DNA from: Lewinella sp. IMCC34191
Lineage (GTDB): Bacteria; Bacteroidota; Bacteroidia; Chitinophagales; Saprospiraceae
Length of the DNA: 64,000 bases
Assembly (NCBI RefSeq): GCF_003390935.1
Contig: NZ_QNQZ01000001.1
Location: 868,001 to 932,000, forward strand
Direction: 5' to 3'
How positions within the stretch are numbered: position 1 is the stretch's first letter; every line of letters begins with the position of its first letter. The notes under the pieces are model-generated. The model had not been told where the DNA came from and made no database searches. It was given only the letters and a program-made list of their open reading frames with translations. Shown here in pieces: positions 51,403 to 58,843 of this stretch. Both the position numbers and the translations under genes were made by a program.

Positions 51403-52432
51403 GCATTCGGATAGCCACTTTTAAGGTCTGTATGTAAACTCCAGGTTAAATCTCCCAGGGTCGCCGGTGTAGTAAGCCGTCGGACCGCCAGCAGTGCTAA
51501 GGGTATTCCTCCAACGGCTACTCGTCCAACCGCCACAACCTGGCAAAAGCCCGGATTTCCCAAGACCAAACCTCTTTAGTAAGAACTTAATACCTGCGCA
51601 CCGACGCAAATCATGTGATAATTTTTACTCATCCAAAATTTTCTTAAAGTGTAATGTTTACATTTGATTGGTAAATCACGGGTGGGGGAGTGAGATCAAA
51701 TTTGCCAATTAGAATTTCCCGTAGCGCCCGACAAAATCCCAGATCATTGATACCTGCGTTGTCACCAATTGCGTCCTGATAAAACATGAATTGAAGATGT
51801 CGACTTAGCTGAAAGCAGATGGTGGTGCTGACGTTTCGAAATCATTGAAACGATAACACTGTGACTACGGCTCCAGGAAAGCTAAGCTGGCTTCGAAGCT
51901 ATTTCACATAGCTAATCGTCGTCGAGAGTTAGATTCTGCATGTTGCTGTTTGAGAGTTATCATTCAATTGGTAGTACTTCTGATCAGGGAAAATGACGGT
52001 TCCGGATAGGCTACAAAATCTCTTATATTTTGCCTATAATTTATATTATGTTAAGTAGGGTTTCTCAACGCCTTCCCCTTCGTTCCGGGTGATCGCATTT
52101 TTCAACGTCACCTCTACGTCTACCGCAACCGGTCAACATTACCCAAGGATTAGCGGCATAGCGCTTAAAGACGGATAAGGTTAGGTACGAAAATTTACCG
52201 GGCAGTTCTTCCCTCCCCTACTGTTCCCTACGCGCAATTCCGCGTTCCTGCATCAGTGGACCCTAGTTCCCTGGCAATTGCAGGCGGGGCAACCCGGATG
52301 TGGTGGGAGTGTCCGGCCAAATAGATCACCATGGTTGTAGGTGTATAAAGTTGAGGGTTTTTAACCATAGGTTCCTTGTTTAGTCGTCAGGTGCCACAAG
52401 CTGATTCCATACCCGAATCCGTATTTTTGAAC
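51403..52432. other. Gene-poor 1-kb stretch
   Basis: No convincing coding region on either strand; stops are frequent and GC is lower than the surroundings. A 62-codon minus-strand frame at 51421-51609 ends with FNLEFTYRP and might be a remnant, but it lacks a domain. The stretch contains a degenerate copy of the GC-rich element (TACCTGCGCACCGACGC, 51591-51607), a 23-base segment (51626-51648) identical to part of tilS, and the promoter of the next gene at its end. It may be a decayed or horizontally acquired patch. Confidence 0.5.
52422..52429 (+). promoter_or_regulatory. -7 box of the TPR/DUF6624 gene (leaderless geometry)
   Basis: TATTTTTG, a perfect TAnnTTTG, ending 3 nt before the ATG at 52433. 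A CTG lies 18 bases upstream in place of TTG. Confidence 0.45.
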
Positions 52433-53338
52433 ATGCGTCAACTCCTGATACCACTTTGTCTGCTGACTCTCCCCCTCTGTGCCCAAACGTTGGAGCGAGC
52501 CGATTCTCTCTTCGGGGCTGGAGCATATCAAACGGCTGCGGAAGCTTACACCACGGCATTTGCCACCGACACCGGCGACGTATACCAGTTATACAGCGCC
52601 GCCAGTGCCTGGACCCTGGCCGGGGATACTTCCCAAGCTTTGTTCTACCTACAGCAGGCCGCGGACCGCGGCTACCGGCATGCGGATCATGTCAGACGAG
52701 ACGAGAATCTTACTACGCTGCAACATACGGGGGCTTGGTCACCGATCGTTGCAGCCATCGAAGCTAATCTCGCCGAGCATGAAAAGGACTACGATCACGA
52801 ACTCCAAGATCGCCTCGAACGCATCTACCTTGAGGACCAGGTAATCCGTCAGCTTTGGGAAGATGCGGAGAAGCGGTTCGGCAAACGCTCCGCAGAGATG
52901 GAGTACTTCTGGGAAACCATCCAACGACAGGATAGCCTGAATGAACTGGCCGTGATCGACATTATCGAAGCGAACGGCTGGCCGGCAAGCAGTCTAGTAG
53001 GCGAGAAAGCCAATCGCACGGTATGGCTGGTCATTCAGCACGCAGATTTGGCATTGCAGGAAAAGTACCTACCCCTACTCCGGGCTTCCGTATCGAAAGG
53101 AGAAAGCAACGGAAGCGATTTGGCTTTGCTAGAAGATCGTATACTAATGTACAGCAATAAACCGCAGCTGTACGGATCACAGGTGCGTAGTAACCCGGAA
53201 ACCGGAGCGTTGGAAGTTTACGAGATCGCCGATCCGGAAAACGTAAACCGTCGACGCGCGGAAGTCGGCCTGGGATCTCTCGAAGCTTACCTCGCACGAT
53301 TTGGTATTGAGTGGTCGGTGCAGCCACAGAAACAGTAA
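52433..53338 (+). CDS. TPR-like exported protein with DUF6624-type C-terminal domain
   Basis: 301 residues. Signal peptide MRQLLIPLCLLTLPLCA^QT. Then TPR-like helices (LERADSLFGAGAYQTAAEAYTTAF; QLYSAASAWTLAGDTSQALFYLQQAADRGY). The C-terminal half, from about 120, has NGWPASSLVGEKANRTVWLVIQHADLALQEKYLPLL and LALLEDRILMYSNKPQLYGSQV, the DUF6624 signature found in Bacteroidota exported proteins. Function unknown. The frame opens at 52376 but a perfect -7 box ends 3 nt before ATG 52433, so this start is chosen. Confidence 0.8.
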   Translation: MRQLLIPLCLLTLPLCAQTLERADSLFGAGAYQTAAEAYTTAFATDTGDVYQLYSAASAWTLAGDTSQALFYLQQAADRGYRHADHVRRDENLTTLQHTGAWSPIVAAIEANLAEHEKDYDHELQDRLERIYLEDQVIRQLWEDAEKRFGKRSAEMEYFWETIQRQDSLNELAVIDIIEANGWPASSLVGEKANRTVWLVIQHADLALQEKYLPLLRASVSKGESNGSDLALLEDRILMYSNKPQLYGSQVRSNPETGALEVYEIADPENVNRRRAEVGLGSLEAYLARFGIEWSVQPQKQ

Positions 53339-53447
53339 GGGTTGCGAACCTGAAAACAGTGCGGCCTGGTCGTTCAGGCTGGGCGATCGGCGCGTCCAAA
53401 AACGTTGCCGGCCGCCGGTTGTTACCCTACCATCAGCCGCACCGCTT

Positions 53448-54254
53448 ATGCTACAATTACGGGAAGCTTCGGTCACCGACCCATCGCTAAAGCCCTACAT
53501 AGAGGGATACGGGCTGCTGCGGCTTAGTAGCACGGTCATTCACGAAAAAGAAATTCTGCCGTGGCCGGGTGCCTTCCTGCTGTTTGCTAATCAGGCATTT
53601 GAGGTGGACGGTCGAGCCTACTCCTTCGGTTGCGTGCGCGAAATGCACGATACCGCATCGCGTCTCCGCTGGCGGGATGATGATTTGGAAATATTTACCG
53701 TTCGCTTCGCGCCTTACGGCCTGCGGCCCTTCCTGGCCGGGCCCGTGGATCGACTAAGGCCATCTGCCGGTACTATCGCATCGGTGTGGAAGGTGCCGCG
53801 GCCATCCCTATACGAGGACGTGGTCGCCGCGCCCGCAATGGATACCAGGGTACAACTGGTGGAAGACTTTTTAGTCTCGACCCTTGATCCCCACAGTATC
53901 GATGCTACGGATGAAAACATCATGCAGCTTGCCGATGCGATCCGACGGGAGCCTGCGGAACCGTTCGGCCCGTTGCGCGAACGAATTCACCTGGGGAACC
54001 GGCAGTTCGCCCGGAGATTCAGCGCCCTGATCGGCGTCAACTTGCGCACCTACGTACGCATTTGCCGCTTCGCCCGTGCCAAGACCAGTCTGCTCCTCTC
54101 CCCCACCCCTTCGCTGACTCAGCTGGGATATGATGCCGGATACTTCGACCAGGCGCACTTCTCGCGGGAATTCAGCGCCCTGGCCGAACGGTCGCCAAAG
54201 CTGTTTCCCGGCCACTACCCTCTCCACCGGCTGATTTCAGAAAGAAAAGACTAA
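53448..54254 (+). CDS. AraC-family transcriptional regulator
   Basis: 268 residues. The N-terminal sensing domain is of the DUF6597 kind (VTDPSLKPYIEGYGLLRLSSTVIHEKEILPWPGAFLLF). The C-terminal domain has two helix-turn-helix units: GPLRERIHLGNRQFARRFSALIGVN and SLTQLGYDAGYFDQAHFSREFSALAERSPKLF. It probably controls the adjacent reductase genes. The frame is open to 53301 but overlaps the previous gene; ATG 53448 gives the family start. A 6-bp hairpin (ACGGAC/GTCCGT, 54257-54274) follows the stop. Confidence 0.9.
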   Translation: MLQLREASVTDPSLKPYIEGYGLLRLSSTVIHEKEILPWPGAFLLFANQAFEVDGRAYSFGCVREMHDTASRLRWRDDDLEIFTVRFAPYGLRPFLAGPVDRLRPSAGTIASVWKVPRPSLYEDVVAAPAMDTRVQLVEDFLVSTLDPHSIDATDENIMQLADAIRREPAEPFGPLRERIHLGNRQFARRFSALIGVNLRTYVRICRFARAKTSLLLSPTPSLTQLGYDAGYFDQAHFSREFSALAERSPKLFPGHYPLHRLISERKD

Positions 54255-54399
54255 CCGCTACGGACCGTCCCGTCCGTAATTTCAAAATGTCGCTCCCGTA
54301 CAATTTTGCGCCCCGGCCCTCCCCGACCTTTGGTTCGTAATCAAGTAGTTCCGCCGCTGAAGTAAAGTAGGCGAACTGCAAACATTAAAATTTTCACCC

Positions 54400-55278
54400 A
54401 TGATTATCATCACCGGAGCTACGGGCCAACTCGGACAACAAGTGATCGCCGCCCTGCGCCAACATCTTCCCGCTGACCAAATTGTCGCTTCCGTACGGGA
54501 CACGGCCAAAGCCACCAGGCATCTGGGCGACGACATTCAGGTACGAACAGGAGACTTTGACCACCCCGAGAATCTGGAAACGACCTTCAGGGACGCGGCC
54601 CAGGTATTGATTGTGTCGGTAGATAAGGTTGGTAAAGCCGCGACCGATCTGCACCACGCCGCCATCCGCGCTGCCCGGGCGGTTGGGGCCGGACGCATCC
54701 TCTACACCAGTCACCAGGGCGCACGGCTGCACTCCCCCTTTACCGCGGATCACGACCACGCATTGACCGAGCAATTTCTGGCAGAAGGCACTACACCCTT
54801 TACCGCGCTACGGCATGGCTTCTACGCCGAGAGCGCCCTGCACATGGTAGGCTCCGGACTTCGCAAGGGGGAACTGCGAGTACCGGAAGATGGCCCCATC
54901 AGTTGGACGGCCCGCGCCGACCTCGCCGCCGCCGATGCGGCTATACTGGCCCAAGCCGGTCGTATCGATGGGATTAGTCCCCCGCTCACCGGCACGAAGG
55001 CTTATACCATGGCCGATCTGGCGCGCCTCGCCTCCGAGGAGAGCGGTCGGGACATCAGGCACGTCACGGTGACGGACGAGGAGTGGCTTGCGGCGACGGA
55101 AGCCAGAGGCGTACCCACCGTTTATGCCCGGATGCTGCTGGGTACTTTCCTGGCCGCCCGGCGCGGAGATTTCAACGTCGTAGATCCATCGCTGGCAAAC
55201 CTCATCGGCCGGCCACCGCTGGGTATGCGGAAGATCCTACGCGACTTTCTCCGGGAGCCCCAGGGTGAGGCGCATTAG
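54400..55278 (+). CDS. NmrA-like NAD(P)-binding reductase (QOR2-like)
   Basis: 292 residues of the atypical short-chain dehydrogenase family. The Rossmann motif is MIIITGATGQLGQQVIAAL (GxxGxxG), and the later segments VRTGDFDHPENLETTF, LYTSHQGARLHSPFTADHDHALTEQFL and LRHGFYAESALHMVG fit quinone oxidoreductase 2 and NmrA-like proteins. The catalytic YxxxK of classical SDRs is missing, as expected in this group. Activity may be NADPH-dependent quinone reduction or redox sensing. It sits between the AraC gene and the convergent tetR gene in a redox cluster. Confidence 0.88.
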   Translation: MIIITGATGQLGQQVIAALRQHLPADQIVASVRDTAKATRHLGDDIQVRTGDFDHPENLETTFRDAAQVLIVSVDKVGKAATDLHHAAIRAARAVGAGRILYTSHQGARLHSPFTADHDHALTEQFLAEGTTPFTALRHGFYAESALHMVGSGLRKGELRVPEDGPISWTARADLAAADAAILAQAGRIDGISPPLTGTKAYTMADLARLASEESGRDIRHVTVTDEEWLAATEARGVPTVYARMLLGTFLAARRGDFNVVDPSLANLIGRPPLGMRKILRDFLREPQGEAH

Positions 55279-55302
55279 CAGCTTCCGCTACTGTGAGCTA
55301 CC

Positions 55303-55920
55303 CTACTCTTCCGGCCACCCGGCAAGCACGAGGTCGGCAACGGCGTGCAGCTTCGCTGCCGAAGCACCGTCCCGCGCCAGGGTGGAAAAGCCTTGCACGG
55401 TGCAATTGACAAGCGCTGCCAGCGTCCCGGCATCGATGTCCGGGGGGAGTATACCTTCGGTCTTATCGCGCTCGATGCGCCTTACCAGTAATGCTTCCAG
55501 CTTATCGCGCATGGCGTTACCCTCCGCCCGTACGTCGGCGGCGGCCGGCGAGCCGGTGGCCAGTCCGGTGCCGATGAGGCAACCCTTCGGCGTGTCCTTG
55601 CCGGTGAAGGTGCGAATGGCGTTGCCCATGACCATCGCGGCGGCGTCCCGACTACTAGGCGCGCCCGCGATGCCCTCGGCTTGGTCCTGGGGATCCCCCT
55701 GGTAGAGGCGCATGGCCTCCAGGAAGAGCTGCTTTTTGTCACCGAAGGCGGAGTAGATCGCCGGCGCGTTTATCCCCATGGCCCGGCTCAGATCGGAAAT
55801 GGAGGTCGTCTCGTAGCCGTGGGCCCAGAAGGTCTTCATGGCCGTCTCGAGGGCGGCCTGCCGGTCGAAGCCGCGCGGGCGGCCGGGAGATCGCTTTTTG
55901 GCAGGAGAAGTCTTTTTCAT
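55303..55920 (-). CDS. TetR/AcrR-family transcriptional repressor
   Basis: 205 residues. A basic N-terminus, KKRSPGRPRGFDRQAALETAMKTFWAHGYETTSISDLSRAMGINAPAIYSAFGDKKQLFLEAM, is the TetR helix-turn-helix. The C-terminal domain (TetR_C-like, about 85-200) binds an unknown small molecule; Cys in KGCLIGTG near 110 recalls redox- or electrophile-sensitive repressors such as the NemR/AcuR group, which is speculative. It is divergent from the zinc-free dehydrogenase gene, with a clear palindromic operator in the 90-base gap. Confidence 0.92.
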   Translation of the reverse strand: MKKTSPAKKRSPGRPRGFDRQAALETAMKTFWAHGYETTSISDLSRAMGINAPAIYSAFGDKKQLFLEAMRLYQGDPQDQAEGIAGAPSSRDAAAMVMGNAIRTFTGKDTPKGCLIGTGLATGSPAAADVRAEGNAMRDKLEALLVRRIERDKTEGILPPDIDAGTLAALVNCTVQGFSTLARDGASAAKLHAVADLVLAGWPEE

Positions 55921-55949
55921 AATGATCGCTCGTAAATATCGCTAGAAAA

Positions 55950-55973
55950 CGGTTCAAACCGAAACTTAGTTTC
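55950..55973. promoter_or_regulatory. Candidate TetR operator between tetR and the dehydrogenase gene
   Basis: Two dyads touch: CGGTTCAAACCG (55950-55961) and GAAACTTAGTTTC (55961-55973), the second a perfect 5-bp-arm palindrome around TTA. CTAG sits on each side at 55942 and 55974. Place and symmetry fit an autoregulatory TetR site controlling both genes. Confidence 0.55.
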
Positions 55974-56010
55974 CTAGTGATCGTTAGTTAAACAAAACAA
56001 CGCAAGCATT

Positions 56011-57054
56011 ATGCTAAATCAAACATCCCCCCAAACGAAGCCCGAGACCATGCAGCAGTGGATTGCCAAGTCCGGCGTAGATTCCATTGCGGATCTCGCC
56101 CTCGAAGCGGCCCCCGTGCCCAAACCCGGCCCCGGCGAAGTCCGCATCCGGGTTAAAGCGGTATCGCTAAATGCCCGCGACCTAATGGTCCTCGAGCACG
56201 GCTTTATGCGATTACCGGAAGTGGATCTTGTCCTCGGTTCCGATGTATCCGGGACCGTCGACGCCCTGGGAGAAGGGGTGGCGGATTGGCAGGTCGGTGA
56301 CCACGTCGTCAACCTCCACTTCAACGCCTGGTTTGACGGTGCGCCTCCCGCTTCGGCGGGGGGTGGACTGGGCAGCCTGAACGAGCAGGGCGTCCTGGCT
56401 GAGTACATCGTCCTGCCCGCCGAGCGCATCGCCGCAGCCCCAAATGGGTATACCCACCCCGAGGCGGCGTGTCTTCCCTGCGCAGGTGTCACCGCCTGGA
56501 ATGCGCTAATGGACAAGCAGCCTATCGGTGCAGGAGACAAGGTCCTGGTAATCGGTACGGGCGGAGTAGCTACCTCCGCGGTTATGATCGCCCGGGGCGC
56601 GGGTGCGGAGGTCATTCAGCTCGTGCGGCGAGACGATCACAACGATCGGCTGCACTCCCGGGGCATTAAAACCATCATCAATTCCGCCACCGAAGCGGAT
56701 TGGGGAAAGGCTGTTGCTGAGGCAACGGGTGGTGTTGACAAGGTCATCAATACGATTGGCTTCTCCGCAGTCAATCAGGCACTGGCCGCCTGCGCCTACG
56801 GCGGGGAAGTGGCCGTCATCGGTCTGCGCGATCAGGCAGGTCCCGCCCTCGGCTACGAGCTATTCGGTAAGTCGGTACGCGGCATCATGGTAGGAAGCGC
56901 CAGGATGTACGCCGCCCTGAAGGAACAACTGGAGGCATCGGGAGAAAAACCCGTAATCGAACGGACGTATCCCCTTTCGGAGACGAAGGCTGCACTTCAA
57001 GCCATGAAGGAATCCGGCCGCTTCGGAAAAATCGTGATCACCACCAAGGCGTAG
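56011..57054 (+). CDS. Zinc-free medium-chain alcohol dehydrogenase / quinone oxidoreductase-like
   Basis: 347 residues. GroES-like N-terminal domain (PGPGEVRIRVKAVSLNARDLMVLEHG; VLGSDVSGTVDALGEGV) and Rossmann domain with KVLVIGTGGVATSAVMIARGAGAEV. The zinc-binding His and Cys set of classical alcohol dehydrogenases is absent, as in quinone oxidoreductases and enoyl reductases. NADPH-dependent reduction of quinones or reactive carbonyls is inferred. It starts 90 bases from divergent tetR and is likely repressed by it. A GC-rich hairpin follows the stop. Confidence 0.9.
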   Translation: MLNQTSPQTKPETMQQWIAKSGVDSIADLALEAAPVPKPGPGEVRIRVKAVSLNARDLMVLEHGFMRLPEVDLVLGSDVSGTVDALGEGVADWQVGDHVVNLHFNAWFDGAPPASAGGGLGSLNEQGVLAEYIVLPAERIAAAPNGYTHPEAACLPCAGVTAWNALMDKQPIGAGDKVLVIGTGGVATSAVMIARGAGAEVIQLVRRDDHNDRLHSRGIKTIINSATEADWGKAVAEATGGVDKVINTIGFSAVNQALAACAYGGEVAVIGLRDQAGPALGYELFGKSVRGIMVGSARMYAALKEQLEASGEKPVIERTYPLSETKAALQAMKESGRFGKIVITTKA

Positions 57055-57060
57055 AGGCTA

Positions 57061-57090
57061 CTGCGCCACGTCACCTTAGGACGTGGTGCA
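57061..57090 (+). terminator. Hairpin after the dehydrogenase gene
   Basis: CCACGT (57066-57071) pairs with ACGTGG (57081-57086) and the stem extends with CTGC/GCAG across a mismatch. No T run follows, so it may be a processing or weak termination signal. Confidence 0.4.
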
Positions 57091-57184
57091 GCCTTACTAC
57101 GCAGCCGAGCGGCGCAACCCATCGGCAGAACACCAATATGTTAGACTGAGCGATCGGGAATGATCGCGCGTAAAATCTACACGC

Positions 57185-58246
57185 ATGACCTTATCAGATT
57201 ACAGAACCCTGGGCAAATCCGGACTAATCGTTAGCCCGCTCGCCCTGGGCACCATGACCTTCGGCAACCCTTCCTGGGGTTCGCCGGATGACGTTTCGGA
57301 ACGAATCTTTCATACTTACCTGGACCGGGGTGGCAACTTCGTCGACACGGCGGATATCTACTCCGGCGGTCGCAGCGAGGAACTTGTCGGGTCCTTTCTC
57401 CGGCAGTCCGCAAGCCGGGATCGGATCGTGTTGTCCACCAAGTTCGGCTTCAACGCCGAGGCAGGTAATCCCCACGCCGGTGGGAACGGTCGGAAGAACA
57501 TCCACCGGGCACTGGAGGGCTCGCTGGGCCGACTCGGCACGGATTACATCGACCTGTACTGGATGCACGTCTGGGACATGGTCACCCCGGTGGAAGAAGT
57601 GCTGGAGACCCTAACCAATCTCGTCCGCCAAGGAAAGATCCGCTACTTCGGCTTTTCCGATATGCCCGCCTGGTACGCCGCCAAAGCGGGTGCCCTGGCC
57701 CGGGACGGCCAGCTCATACCCCCGGTTGCCCAGCAACTGTACTACTCCCTCGCGGAGCGAAGTATCGAGCGCGAACACCTTCCCGCGGCCCGGGATGCCG
57801 GACAGGGCATTGTACCCTGGAGTCCGCTGGCCTATGGCTTCCTGACCGGTAAGTATCAGCGGGCAAGCGATGGAGGGCTGGCGAATGGTAGTGGTCGATT
57901 GGACAAGTTCAATCCCATGTTCCCGGAAGTCACCGATCAGCACTGGGCCACGCTCGATACCCTGCGCCAACTCGCGGATGGCTCCGAATACTCCATGGCG
58001 CAGATCGCGCTGGCCTGGGTGGCCAAGCGCGCGGGCGTGGACGCCACGCTCACGGGGGCCCGATCGGTCGAGCAACTAACGGAGAATATTGACGCGCTGG
58101 AGGTGGATCTTCCCCGGGAAGCCTGGAGTAAACTCGATGCGGTCAGCCGGCCCGGCCATGCCTTTCCCTACCATATTTTCACCCCGGAGGTCAACCGCGG
58201 GGTATTTGGTGGCCATCGGGTACGCACTTCGTCCGGGCGTAGTTGA
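57185..58246 (+). CDS. Aldo/keto reductase
   Basis: 353 residues of the AKR superfamily, distinct from the one at 7.1 kb and closer to the YajO/AKR11-12 type. Catalytic set: Asp54 (NFVDTADIY), Tyr59, Lys86 (LSTKFGF) and His128 (LYWMHVWD). C-terminal cofactor loop: ATLTGARSVEQLTENIDAL. It would reduce carbonyls with NADPH, in keeping with the TetR/dehydrogenase/NmrA neighbours. It lies 130 bases after the dehydrogenase gene with a hairpin between, so it may have its own promoter. Confidence 0.92.
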   Translation: MTLSDYRTLGKSGLIVSPLALGTMTFGNPSWGSPDDVSERIFHTYLDRGGNFVDTADIYSGGRSEELVGSFLRQSASRDRIVLSTKFGFNAEAGNPHAGGNGRKNIHRALEGSLGRLGTDYIDLYWMHVWDMVTPVEEVLETLTNLVRQGKIRYFGFSDMPAWYAAKAGALARDGQLIPPVAQQLYYSLAERSIEREHLPAARDAGQGIVPWSPLAYGFLTGKYQRASDGGLANGSGRLDKFNPMFPEVTDQHWATLDTLRQLADGSEYSMAQIALAWVAKRAGVDATLTGARSVEQLTENIDALEVDLPREAWSKLDAVSRPGHAFPYHIFTPEVNRGVFGGHRVRTSSGRS

Positions 58247-58339
58247 AGCGCGATTAACGTACCATTTATTGAAATTAACATCCTGAAAACTTTTACCCGC
58301 AATCCCCATCCTACCTTGAGGCCAAACCCACCAGAACCC

Positions 58340-58828
58340 ATGCCTCAATACCTTTACCCCCTCTTAATCTCCTTACTCTTTTTTGCCTGTTCCGAAGAAC
58401 GCCAGACCCTAAACCGGATCGAGGGCGTCTTCGAAACGACCGAAATCATCGTCACCGCGCCCGGCACCGACAGCGTACTCTTTACCGCTTCGCCGACCTT
58501 TCAGTTTGCCGCGTGTGACTTACGTGATAATCGCGATGGTCAGCGCTGTCCGGTTACGATCATCGACACCGACGGAACCACCTATGACTACCGGTATGGC
58601 ATTGAGACAGCCCGAAATACGCCCGATTACATTAATCTCCGCCCCATGGACGGGACGACTTGGGAAATTGATACCGACCTGAATCGAGCCATCCACAACC
58701 GCCTGGTTTTCGAGCTCGATGAAGATGAATTGCGCATGTACTCGGATGATGTAACGACTACATCGTTTGTAGATACAATTGGCGGCTACCGGGACTACGA
58801 CATTGTCATCAATGCAAGCAAGCGCTAA
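58340..58828 (+). CDS. Small lipoprotein of unknown function
   Basis: 162 residues. Signal peptide MPQYLYPLLISLLFFAC with lipobox LFFAC (Cys17) then SEE, the acidic signal for surface lipoproteins. The body is beta-rich (IEGVFETTEIIVTAPGTDSVLF; NRLVFELDEDELRMYSD) and could be lipocalin-like, but no family was recognised. Two Cys (AACDLRDNRDGQRCP) may form a disulfide. The frame opens at TTG 58316 but ATG 58340 gives the signal peptide. A TACCTTGA box lies just upstream. The TonB receptor gene begins 15 bases after it, so they form an operon with DUF4249. Confidence 0.75.
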   Translation: MPQYLYPLLISLLFFACSEERQTLNRIEGVFETTEIIVTAPGTDSVLFTASPTFQFAACDLRDNRDGQRCPVTIIDTDGTTYDYRYGIETARNTPDYINLRPMDGTTWEIDTDLNRAIHNRLVFELDEDELRMYSDDVTTTSFVDTIGGYRDYDIVINASKR

Positions 58829-58843
58829 GCTGGCGATACTACC

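Noticed and set aside
51421-51609. 62-codon minus-strand frame ending in FNLEFTYRP
   Set aside because: No signal, domain or promoter; amino-acid composition is odd. At most a gene remnant.
52080-52330. Short minus-strand reading pieces such as VIYLAGHSHHI and DVEVTLKNAITRNEGEG
   Set aside because: Each is broken by stops within a few tens of codons and no common family could be named.
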